NCBI RefSeq assembly: GCF_035984655.1
Contig: NZ_JAXCHT010000011.1
Location: 1-64,000, forward strand
DNA: 64,000 nt
Source of the DNA: Actimicrobium sp035984655
GTDB taxonomy: Bacteria > Pseudomonadota > Gammaproteobacteria > Burkholderiales > Burkholderiaceae_D
Direction of reading: 5' to 3'
The translations under genes were made by a program, and so were the position numbers. This document shows, in pieces, positions 55,088-64,000 of this stretch. The notes beneath the pieces were generated by a model, which saw only the letters and a list, made by a program, of their open reading frames with translations, made no database searches and was not told where the DNA came from. Each line of letters opens with the position of its first letter. Positions within the stretch are counted from its first letter, which is position 1.

Positions 55088-55708
55088 TCAGTTCGAACGC
55101 GGACCGTCATCAGCAACTTCGCCCAGCATCATGCGCTTGAGTTTCGAATCGACCGGCTTCTCGCCCAGCCAAATGCGCAAAATCGCATTGTAAAAACCGA
55201 CATCAGGAATCGGCTCGGCGATTTTTTTACCATTCAACATGATCGCGGTGCCGATCGCCGGAATCCAGTCGACGGTCAGCACGTCGCCTTTTTTCAGTTC
55301 TGGCACGGTGGAAAACAATTCGCCGAACTTGATGAGCTGATTGACGAATTTCGATTTTTCGGCGCGATCTGTATTTTGCGTAATGCCGCCCATGAAGCCG
55401 CGGCCGAACTCTTCATTGCCGACATCGCGGAACATCACGATCTGTACGCGACGGGCACCGGTGGCAACCTGAACATCAGGCACCGTAAGCTTTTTGTCGG
55501 ACAGATACAGACCGGCGGCATACACCTTGAAGATGGCCTTGTAGCGAATGCCGGCGCCATTGAGTTTGAGATCCTGGCCGCCGACCTTGGCGCTGTCGTC
55601 AAACTTGACGCCGGCGACGTCGGTCACGGCCAGGGCCGCGCCACTGGCCAGGCAGAACGAAAACAGCAGGGCCGCGGTGAAGGCAGCGCGAAGGCGGGTA
55701 ATCATCAT
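55088..55708 (-). CDS. Chalcone-isomerase-like secreted protein
   Basis: A 206-residue protein with a Sec signal peptide (ITRLRAAFTAALLFSFCLAS, cleavage near ALA-VTDV). The mature part fits the bacterial chalcone-isomerase-like family (KLNGAGIRYKAIFKVYAAGL, YLSDKKLTVPDV, FYNAILRIWLG). Bacterial members bind fatty acids or are of unknown role and need not act on chalcones. Two adjacent ATGs (55708, 55705) follow GGAG. Periplasmic. Neighbours are rpfG and dnaJ; both are likely on separate transcripts because of the strong terminator at 55867. Confidence 0.85.
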   Translation of the reverse strand: MMITRLRAAFTAALLFSFCLASGAALAVTDVAGVKFDDSAKVGGQDLKLNGAGIRYKAIFKVYAAGLYLSDKKLTVPDVQVATGARRVQIVMFRDVGNEEFGRGFMGGITQNTDRAEKSKFVNQLIKFGELFSTVPELKKGDVLTVDWIPAIGTAIMLNGKKIAEPIPDVGFYNAILRIWLGEKPVDSKLKRMMLGEVADDGPRSN

Positions 55709-55866
55709 GTAAAAATCTCCAGTAACGCGATCTTGATGGCGCCGCAACGGCGCCGTTGTCGCTTGATAGTCGGGGGTGAACAGCGCCTGCCATCCCGCGC
55801 CGACGGGTTGCGCGGCAGACAAAACAGCAAGGCAGCCGTACAGTAACGCATTGCCGTCGCGCTGGC

Positions 55867-55907
55867 AAAAAAAACCGCCAGCCCCGGTGCCGGACTGGCG
55901 GTTTTTT
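55867..55907 (-). terminator. Intrinsic terminator after dnaJ
   Basis: On the minus strand a stem CCGCCAG/CTGGCGG (55901-55895 with 55881-55875), extended by A-T pairs, ends in a run of T residues. It starts 20 bases after the dnaJ stop and is the end of the heat-shock transcript. The symmetric A/T flanks could make it work in both directions. Confidence 0.88.
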
Positions 55908-55926
55908 CGCTCGGCAGGAGCGCATG

Positions 55927-57078
55927 TCAATCGAAAAAGCCCTTGACCTTTTCCTTCCAGGATTTCGATTGCGGGCTGTGTTTCGCACCGCCTTCCGAGG
56001 TCAGTTCTTCGAGTTCGCGCAACAGGTCGCGCTGGCGCTCGGTCAGCTTGACCGGCGTTTCAATCACGACGTGACAGAACAGATCGCCGGCGTAACCGGA
56101 ACGCACGCCCTTGACGCCCTTGCTGCGCAGCCGGAACGTCTTGCCGGACTGGGTGCCTTCGGGCAGCGTGAAGGATGCCTTGCCGCTCAGGGTCGGCACC
56201 TCGATTTCCCCGCCCAGCGCCGCCTTGGCAAACGAAATCGGAATCTCGCAATGCAGGTCGTCGCCTTCGCGCTGGAACACCGGATGCTGCTTGATGTGGA
56301 TTTCGACATACAGGTCGCCCGGCGGTCCGCCATTCATGCCCGGCTCGCCATTGCCGGATGAACGAATGCGCATGCCATCGTCGATCCCGGACGGGATCTT
56401 GACTTCCAGCGTCTTGTTGCGCTTGATGCGGCCGGCTCCAGCGCAGGTCGCACACGGTTCCGGAATGATCTTGCCGGTGCCGTGGCACTTGGGGCAGGTC
56501 TGCTGGATGCTGAAGAAGCCTTGCTGCATCCGTACCTGTCCGTGGCCGGCACAGGTCGGGCAGGTGGTCGGTTGCGTACCCGGCTTGGCGCCGCTGCCGT
56601 GACACACTTCACAACTGTCCCACGACGGCACCCGGATGGTGGTGTCGAAACCGTGCGCCGCCTGCTCCAGCGTGATGTCGAGGTTGTAACGCAGATCGGC
56701 GCCGCGATACACCTGCGGTCCGGCGCCGCGGCCGCCACCACCGCCGCCGCGTGCGGCGTTGCCAAAGATATCGCCGAAGATGTCGCCGAAGGCGTCGGAA
56801 AAGCCGCCGGCGCCGTTGCCGCCGAAACCGCCACCGCCGCCACCCATGTTGGGATCGACGCCGGCATGGCCATACCGGTCATACGCTTCGCGCTTCTTCG
56901 GGTCGGACAACATCTCGTACGCTTCCTTGGCTTCCTTGAACTTGTCTTCGGAGCCCTTGCTGTCCGGGTTGCGGTCGGGATGGTGCTTCATGGCGAGCTT
57001 GCGATACGACTTCTTGATCTCTTCATCAGAAGCGTTCTTGGCTACACCCAGTATTTCGTAAAAATCGCGTTTTGCCAT
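55927..57078 (-). CDS. dnaJ: Chaperone DnaJ
   Basis: A 383-residue co-chaperone that loads substrates on DnaK. J domain with HPD in MKHHPDRNPDSKGS (residues 31-44), a Gly-rich linker near 75-125, four CxxCxGxG zinc repeats (CEVCHGSG, CPTCAGHG, CPKCHGTG, CATCAGAG) and C-terminal substrate domains. Length standard. Downstream of dnaK across a 278-base gap that contains a 203-bp inverted repeat. Confidence 0.98.
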   Translation of the reverse strand: MAKRDFYEILGVAKNASDEEIKKSYRKLAMKHHPDRNPDSKGSEDKFKEAKEAYEMLSDPKKREAYDRYGHAGVDPNMGGGGGGFGGNGAGGFSDAFGDIFGDIFGNAARGGGGGGRGAGPQVYRGADLRYNLDITLEQAAHGFDTTIRVPSWDSCEVCHGSGAKPGTQPTTCPTCAGHGQVRMQQGFFSIQQTCPKCHGTGKIIPEPCATCAGAGRIKRNKTLEVKIPSGIDDGMRIRSSGNGEPGMNGGPPGDLYVEIHIKQHPVFQREGDDLHCEIPISFAKAALGGEIEVPTLSGKASFTLPEGTQSGKTFRLRSKGVKGVRSGYAGDLFCHVVIETPVKLTERQRDLLRELEELTSEGGAKHSPQSKSWKEKVKGFFD

Positions 57079-57110
57079 CTTGTCGGCACCCTCTGAGATC
57101 TAAACAAAAA

Positions 57111-57313
57111 CGCCGAGTCGAGCGGCGCAAGCCCAGGAGCCTGCGCGGCAGAAACGAATCGAAGCGAAATTGGTGGGAAAAGAGTCCAATTCGCCTCCGC
57201 TTTTGAGGACTGTAGCCCAGCTACAGCCGGAAAAACGGGGGCGAAGTGGGCCTTTTCTCCACCAATTGCAGCCGATTTGCTTCTGCCGCGCAGGCTCCCC
57301 ACTCAACTCGGCG
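57111..57313. repeat. 203-bp inverted-repeat element between dnaK and dnaJ
   Basis: Outer arms CGCCGAG (57111-57117) and CTCGGCG (57307-57313), and a perfect 18-bp inner pair GGAGCCTGCGCGGCAGAA (57136-57153) with its complement at 57281-57298. Further matches continue inward (AATTGGTGG...AAAAG) and a small hairpin CTGTAG/CTACAG sits at the centre. It would fold into one long RNA stem in the heat-shock transcript. It may be a miniature mobile element or a processing site. Confidence 0.7.
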
Positions 57314-57356
57314 AGCCACAACAGCCTGCGCCGTGCGGCGTTGCAGTTCCAGCAAA

Positions 57357-59309
<1,953 letters not shown>

Positions 59310-59364
59310 GATTTTTTCCTTTAGTGACTGCTTATTGACCAATTAACGAAATTTTCTGACTTGA

Positions 59365-59392
59365 ATATAAGGAGCCGCGGACGGCTTTCAAG
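59365..59392 (-). promoter_or_regulatory. Sigma-32-like promoter of dnaK
   Basis: On the minus strand CTTGAAA (59392-59386), a perfect heat-shock -35, is followed after 13 bases by CCTTATAT (59372-59365), a moderate match to the CCCCATnT -10. It lies about 55 bases before the dnaK ATG. Confidence 0.6.
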
Positions 59393-59401
59393 CACTGTTT
59401 T

Positions 59402-59950
59402 TTAAGACGCTTTTTCCTGGGCGACGGTGACCAGAGCCGGTCGCAACAGACGGTCGGCAATCATGTATCCCTTTTGCAGCACGCTGACAATCGTGTTGGC
59501 TTCCTGTTCGGCAGGCACCATCGAGATGGCCTGGTGTTTCATTGGATCGAGCTTTTCACCGGCTTTCGGGGAGAGTTCCATCAGACGGTTCTTTTCAAAT
59601 GCGGACGACAACTGCTTGAGCGTCATCTCGACGCCTTCTTTCAGGGACTCGACCGACGGCGTTTCGATCTTCACGGCCATTTCGAGGCTGTCCATCACCG
59701 GCACCAGCGCTTCGGCAAAACTCTCGATGGCGAATTTGTGGGCGCGGGCAATGTCTTCCTGTGCCCGCCGGCGGAAATTTTCCACGTCGGCCTTGGCGCG
59801 CAGGAACGCATCCTGCATTTCCACAATCCGGGCTTCCGCCTCGGCAAGCTTTTCTTCCAGACCTGGTTCGACGGCCACGGGGGCGCCTTCCTGCTCCACA
59901 TTGTCGTCAGGAGGCAGGTTGTCATGGCTCGGTTTTTCTTGATCTTGCAT
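59402..59950 (-). CDS. grpE: Nucleotide exchange factor GrpE
   Basis: A 182-residue protein releasing ADP from DnaK. A long N-terminal coiled coil (about 25-75, ARIVEMQDAFLRAKADVENF then RRRAQEDIARAHKFAIESFA) and the C-terminal beta domain ending VLQKGYMIADRLLRPALVTV are typical. The start at 59950 is fixed by GGAGG; a longer frame to 59968 lacks a site. First gene of the grpE-dnaK-dnaJ set. Confidence 0.97.
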   Translation of the reverse strand: MQDQEKPSHDNLPPDDNVEQEGAPVAVEPGLEEKLAEAEARIVEMQDAFLRAKADVENFRRRAQEDIARAHKFAIESFAEALVPVMDSLEMAVKIETPSVESLKEGVEMTLKQLSSAFEKNRLMELSPKAGEKLDPMKHQAISMVPAEQEANTIVSVLQKGYMIADRLLRPALVTVAQEKAS

Positions 59951-60008
59951 GTAAAAATCCTCCAACAATCAGTAACTTAGGGACAAAGCGAAGAATAAAC
60001 TGACATCC

Positions 60009-60036
60009 AAGTGGGGCGATAACACACTATTACAAG
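60009..60036 (-). promoter_or_regulatory. Sigma-32-like promoter of grpE
   Basis: On the minus strand CTTGTAA (60036-60030) and CCCCACTT (60016-60009) are 13 bases apart, close to the heat-shock consensus CTTGAAA...CCCCATnT. No CIRCE inverted repeat (TTAGCACTC type) is seen here. Confidence 0.6.
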
Positions 60037-60075
60037 GGGATTACCACACACTTCGACGGAATTTTTGCAACTCTG

Positions 60076-61182
60076 TTATTGTGCCGCGCCCAACCGCCTT
60101 GCCTCGGCCGAACTGACAGCCTGTTGCGCCCGCAGGGCTTCGCTTTCAGCGGCACTCAAGCGGGTTGGCCAGCCTTTCAGATGCCGTGTGGCGATGACCG
60201 CCAGCGCGGCGATCCAGTCCGGTGACTCATTCAGGCAGGGAATGTAGTGGAATTCCTTACCGCCGGCGGTCAGGAACTCCTGTTTCGCTTCGAGCGAAAT
60301 CTCTTCCAGTGTTTCGAGGCAATCGCTGGTAAAGCCCGGGCACATCACGTCAACCCGTTGCAGGCCCTCTTTCGCCAGCTTCTGCAAGGTCGGCGCCGTG
60401 TACGGCTGCAGCCATTCGGCCTTGCCGAAACGCGACTGAAACGTCACCAGCAGGTCATCCTTGGCCAGTCCCAGCTGTTCTGCCAGCAGACGGGCGGTCT
60501 TGTAGCATTCGCAATGGTAGGGATCGCCCAGCATCAGCGTGCGCTTGGGCACGCCATGAAAGCTCAGCACCAGTTTTTCGCCGCGACCGTGGGTTTGCCA
60601 ATGCGCCAGCACCGAGTTTTTCAGCGCATGGATATAGGCTGCGTCGTCGTGATAATGCTTGATGAAGCGCAGCTCCGGGATATTGCGCACCTTGCGATAG
60701 TGCGTCGACACGGCATCGAAGATCGACGCGGTCGTGGTGGCCGAATACTGCGGGTAGGCCGGTACAACCAGGATGCGGTCACAGCCGTCCTTTTGCAGCT
60801 GATTCAGCACGTCGGGCAGGCCCGGATTGCCATAGCTCATGGCGTATGCCACCTGCACCGCATGACCCTGCTCGCCCAACTGGCCACGCAGCAGCATGGC
60901 CTGGCGGGCAGTATGGACTTTCAGCGGCGAACCTTCCTTGGTCCAGATCAGCGCGTATTTTTTGGCCGACTTCTTGGCGCGGATCGGCAGGATGATGCCG
61001 TTGAGGATCAGCCACCAGATGGCGCGCGGGATTTCGACCACACGCGGGTCCGACAGGAACTGCTTCAGGTAACGCCGCACCGCGCTGGCATCGGGGGCGT
61101 CGGGCGTGCCGAGATTGACCAGCACGATGGCGGTTTTGCTGGCGCTGCCATGGGTGTACTTCGGCTCGTCATTGAATGCCAT
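60076..61182 (-). CDS. hemH: Ferrochelatase
   Basis: A 368-residue enzyme inserting iron into protoporphyrin IX, last step of haem synthesis. LVNLGTPDAPDASAVRRYLK at the N-terminus, VLSFHGVPKRTLMLGDPYHC with the metal-binding His, and CPGFTSDCLETLEEISLEAK with the acidic residues. The start at 61182 gives the usual MAFNDEPKY. It lies 37 bases after recN on the same strand. hemF is elsewhere in the window, so haem genes are scattered. Confidence 0.96.
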   Translation of the reverse strand: MAFNDEPKYTHGSASKTAIVLVNLGTPDAPDASAVRRYLKQFLSDPRVVEIPRAIWWLILNGIILPIRAKKSAKKYALIWTKEGSPLKVHTARQAMLLRGQLGEQGHAVQVAYAMSYGNPGLPDVLNQLQKDGCDRILVVPAYPQYSATTTASIFDAVSTHYRKVRNIPELRFIKHYHDDAAYIHALKNSVLAHWQTHGRGEKLVLSFHGVPKRTLMLGDPYHCECYKTARLLAEQLGLAKDDLLVTFQSRFGKAEWLQPYTAPTLQKLAKEGLQRVDVMCPGFTSDCLETLEEISLEAKQEFLTAGGKEFHYIPCLNESPDWIAALAVIATRHLKGWPTRLSAAESEALRAQQAVSSAEARRLGAAQ

Positions 61183-61219
61183 CGGGGAATGCCTTTTTCA
61201 GATTGAGTCAGGAGGTAAA

Positions 61220-62869
61220 TCAGGACGCCAGCAGTTCGCGGGCGTGTTTGCGTGTGGTTGCGGTAATTTCAATGCCACCCAGCATGCGGGCAATTTCTTC
61301 CACGCGCGCCTTGGCGTCGAGCGCATCGATGCGCGACACCGTCTTGCCACCCGCATTGAATTTGCTGACCTGCAAATGCCAGTTGGCCTGGCTGGCCACT
61401 TGCGGCAGATGGGTCACGCACAGCACCTGGCGCTGTTGGCCGAGCTTTTTCAGCAGCCGGCCGACCACTTCCGCGACACCGCCGCCGATACCGCTATCGA
61501 CCTCATCGAAAATCAGCGTCGGGGTTGCCGTGGCGCTCGATGCGATCACCGAAATGGCCAGCGCGATGCGGGCCAGTTCGCCGCCCGAGGCCACCTTGGC
61601 CAGCGCGCGCGGCACCGTCCCGGCGTGTCCGGCGACCAGAAACTCGACCTGCTCCAGCCCGTACGCCGCAGGCGCAGCAGGATTGAGTGCGACCTGAAAA
61701 CGTCCGCCGGCCATGCTCAGTTCCTGCATCGCGCCAGTGACGGCATCGCCCAGCGCCCGGGCTGCCTTGGCGCGCGCGGCGGACAGTTTTTGCGCCAGCT
61801 TCAGGTAGGCCTCTTTCAATTTTTCTTCGTGCGCGCGCAAGGCGTCCAGATCGCTGGCGTCGGCCAGCTGCCGCAATTGCGCCGACAGGGATTCAAACTC
61901 CTGCGGCAGCTGCTCCGGCGCGACATGAAATTTGCGGGCGGTCGAATGAATGTCGCTGAGCCGCTGCTCGACCACTTGCAGGCGACGCGGATCGAGCTCG
62001 ACCCGGCCCAGATAGTCATTGAGGGCGTACACCGCTTCCTGCAACTGGATACGGGCTGGCTCCAGCAAATCGAGCACCGGTTGCAGGCCGCTATCGATAT
62101 CGACCAGCTTGCCCAGCTTCAGATTGAGCGTGGTGAGTTGCGACAGCATCGGCCGGTTATCGGATTCCGACAGCGCTTCGAGTGCCTCCTGCGCGCCTTC
62201 AATCAGGCTGGCCGCATGGGCGAGCCGGCTGTGTTCGATGCTGATCTCGGCCCATTCGCCCTCCTTGACGGCCAGCTTGTCCAGTTCGCCGACCTGCCAC
62301 TCCAGCCGTTCGCGTTCCTGCAGAACGCTCTTGGCGTTGGCTTCGAATTCTTCGCGTTGCCGCGCCAGTGCGCGCCAGTTTTTATAGGCAATCCCGACTG
62401 CTTTGACATCGTCCTGCAAGCCGGCCTGGGTATCGAGTAACTGGCGCTGCGCATCGCCCTTGAGCAGGGATTGATGGGCGTGCTGGCCATGGATATCGAC
62501 CAGCAGCTCGCCCAACTCGCGCAGTTGCGTGGCGGTCGCGGCAGTGCCATTGATGAATGCCTTGGAGCGGCCGGCGTTATCGATCACACGGCGCAGCAGC
62601 ACGCCGCCCTCTTCATTGCTGAATTCGTTGACGGCGAGCCAGGCGTCGGCCTCGGCATGGGTGGCGAAATCGGCGCTGATGTCGGCCTTGGCGGCGCCGT
62701 CTCGCACCACGCTGGCATCACCGCGTCCGCCCAGCGCCAGCGCCAGCGCGTCGATCAGGATCGACTTGCCGGCGCCGGTCTCGCCGGTAAGCACGGAAAA
62801 CCCGGCGGCGAAGTCGAGTTCAATCAGGTCGACAATAACGAAGTCGCGAATGGAAAGGGTACGCAGCAT
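61220..62869 (-). CDS. recN: DNA repair protein RecN
   Basis: A 549-residue SMC-like ATPase for double-strand break repair. MLRTLSIRDFVIVDLIELDF and Walker A GETGAGKS at the N-terminus, coiled-coil arms in the middle with a glutamine/glutamate-rich pattern, signature VASGGELARIALAI and Walker B PTLIFDEVDSGIGGG near the C-terminus. The start at 62869 leaves out two codons of a longer frame. No LexA box was recognised in the 52-base gap to nadK. Confidence 0.95.
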   Translation of the reverse strand: MLRTLSIRDFVIVDLIELDFAAGFSVLTGETGAGKSILIDALALALGGRGDASVVRDGAAKADISADFATHAEADAWLAVNEFSNEEGGVLLRRVIDNAGRSKAFINGTAATATQLRELGELLVDIHGQHAHQSLLKGDAQRQLLDTQAGLQDDVKAVGIAYKNWRALARQREEFEANAKSVLQERERLEWQVGELDKLAVKEGEWAEISIEHSRLAHAASLIEGAQEALEALSESDNRPMLSQLTTLNLKLGKLVDIDSGLQPVLDLLEPARIQLQEAVYALNDYLGRVELDPRRLQVVEQRLSDIHSTARKFHVAPEQLPQEFESLSAQLRQLADASDLDALRAHEEKLKEAYLKLAQKLSAARAKAARALGDAVTGAMQELSMAGGRFQVALNPAAPAAYGLEQVEFLVAGHAGTVPRALAKVASGGELARIALAISVIASSATATPTLIFDEVDSGIGGGVAEVVGRLLKKLGQQRQVLCVTHLPQVASQANWHLQVSKFNAGGKTVSRIDALDAKARVEEIARMLGGIEITATTRKHARELLAS

Positions 62870-62921
62870 GTGCAATGGGGTCAGGTGAATCGCGGCCCGG
62901 GTCGGGCGCTGATCGGGCTGC

Positions 62922-63842
62922 CTATTTTAACCGGCCTTCGACGGACGGATATTCGTTCCAGTGGAGTTTCTCGCGCAGGGTGTCGTAGTAACTCCATCCT
63001 TGCGGGTGCAGGAAGGTAATGGTGTGCGCCGAGCGCCGGATCACGATCTGGTCCTGCACCTGCAGATTGGCCAGCGATTGCATGTCGAAATTGACGCTGG
63101 TGTCGCGGCCATTGATGACGGTGACGATGATTTCGCTGTAGTCCGGCACCACGATCGGCCGGTTCGACAGGGCGTGCGGCGCAATCGGCACCAGCACGAT
63201 GCCGCCCAGGCTGGGATGCAGCAACGGGCCGCCGGCGGACAGCGAATAAGCGGTCGAGCCGGTGGGCGTGGCCACGATCAGCCCGTCGGAGCGCTGGTTG
63301 TACATGAAGCAGCCATCGACATGCACGCGCAGCTCGACCATCCCGGAACCGGCGCCGCGCGATACCACCACATCATTGAAGGCCAGCGCGTTGAAAATCG
63401 CCACGCCGTCGCGCATCACGATGCCTTCCAGCAGGCTGCGTCGCTCCGATTCGATTTTTCCGGACAGCATGTCACCGAGCACCGGCAACACCCGTTCCAG
63501 CGGAATATCGGTCATGAAACCCAGCCGGCCCTGATTGATACCGATCAACGGCACATCGAACGGCGCCAGTTGCCGGGCAATCCCGAGCATGGTGCCGTCG
63601 CCGCCGATGACGATCGCCGCATCGACGTTGGCGCCGATCTGCGCCGGCGTCATCTGGGCGAAGCCGGAGATGCCGGTGTTCGCCGCCGTGTCGTTCTCCA
63701 GCACCACATGGTGGCCGGTCGAGACCAGGAAATTGGCGATTTCGGCCAGCGATTCGGCCATCCCGACGGCCAGCGGCTTGCCGATGATGGCAATGGTCTT
63801 TAGCGGACGGACCGGCAGGGCGGAGGGAATGGGCAGCGACAT
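62922..63842 (-). CDS. nadK: NAD kinase
   Basis: A 306-residue enzyme phosphorylating NAD to NADP. VIGGDGTMLGIARQLAPFDV (the GGDGT motif) and the catalytic loop region RSDGLIVATPTGSTAYSLSA are present. The start at 63842 follows CCGGGGC; an upstream ATG at 63899 lies in the leader shared with the divergent gene. In many Burkholderiales hrcA adjoins nadK; here it is not in the window. Confidence 0.96.
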   Translation of the reverse strand: MSLPIPSALPVRPLKTIAIIGKPLAVGMAESLAEIANFLVSTGHHVVLENDTAANTGISGFAQMTPAQIGANVDAAIVIGGDGTMLGIARQLAPFDVPLIGINQGRLGFMTDIPLERVLPVLGDMLSGKIESERRSLLEGIVMRDGVAIFNALAFNDVVVSRGAGSGMVELRVHVDGCFMYNQRSDGLIVATPTGSTAYSLSAGGPLLHPSLGGIVLVPIAPHALSNRPIVVPDYSEIIVTVINGRDTSVNFDMQSLANLQVQDQIVIRRSAHTITFLHPQGWSYYDTLREKLHWNEYPSVEGRLK

Positions 63843-63901
63843 GCCCCGGATTAGACCATACTTCGCTGCACTCTTGAAGCCAGCCTGATCGGACCCCAAC
63901 T

Positions 63902-64000
63902 ATGATTGTCACCTCTTCCCGCCCGACCGTGAACCAGACGCCGATCAAAGCGGTACTGTTCGACCTCGACGATACGCTGTGGCCGATCGTCCCGGTCATC
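63902..64000 (+). CDS. HAD-superfamily hydrolase, 5' end only
   Basis: The last 99 bases encode MIVTSSRPTVNQTPIKAVLF then DLDDTLWPIVPVI and run off the window. FDLDDTLWP is HAD motif I with both Asp residues. It is divergent from nadK. Nothing can be said about the substrate. Confidence 0.75.
   Translation, partial: MIVTSSRPTVNQTPIKAVLFDLDDTLWPIVPVI

Overview
The window looks like a chromosomal segment of a betaproteobacterium of the order Burkholderiales, most likely Oxalobacteraceae-like. This is inferred from gene families and gene order, not from a database search. The supporting evidence is high GC with pervasive antisense reading frames over the core genes, a DUF1631 protein, and familiar core blocks: yebC, purD-hemF-nadD-rsfS-rlmH-maf-rng, hda-HAD-pcnB-folK-deoxynucleoside kinase-panB, grpE-dnaK-dnaJ and hemH-recN-nadK.

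Positions 1-8035 form an accessory region of small stand-alone genes: a PH-like membrane protein, DinB, a cupin, VapBC, a small membrane protein, a broken VOC gene, a GNAT fragment, a RES/Xre toxin-antitoxin pair with an amber codon in the toxin, a complete IS5-family element with CTAG target duplication, and a ParD/RelE-type pair. Between them lie degenerate repeats that look like remains of insertion-sequence ends. The region abuts the 3' end of tRNA-Thr(CGT) at 8036-8111, a typical island boundary, although no integrase is visible.

Positions 8189-35906 are mostly core metabolism: pepN-fbp, two lipoproteins, DUF1631, a quinone oxidoreductase with a small membrane protein behind it, ribA with an EamA transporter, a DedA-rhodanese fusion, an HerA/YjgR-type ATPase, yebC, and the tightly packed purD to rng operon. 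A Fic-family gene with a degenerate catalytic motif and a 26-bp palindrome over its promoter follows. Then comes a complete histidine-utilisation locus (hutC divergent from hutUHGI) with a palindromic operator inside the hutU promoter spacer.

Positions 35907-40412 are a second accessory patch: another IS5-family element, two very small proteins, a Phd-type antitoxin remnant, a GNAT enzyme and a single-domain response regulator. A Crp/Fnr regulator, purM (reverse strand) and the hda to panB operon follow. Next is a carbonic anhydrase gene interrupted by one in-frame TAG, then a SelD-associated-type FAD oxidoreductase.

Positions 49456-54905 carry what reads as a full diffusible signal factor (DSF) quorum-sensing system: an RpfF-type crotonase synthase, an RpfC-type hybrid kinase and an RpfG-type HD-GYP regulator. 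A haem-oxygenase-like iron-enzyme gene sits between synthase and sensor. The rest of the window is a chalcone-isomerase-like secreted protein and the heat-shock set dnaJ-dnaK-grpE with sigma-32-like promoters. A 203-bp inverted repeat lies between dnaK and dnaJ. The window ends with hemH, recN, nadK and the first bases of a HAD hydrolase.
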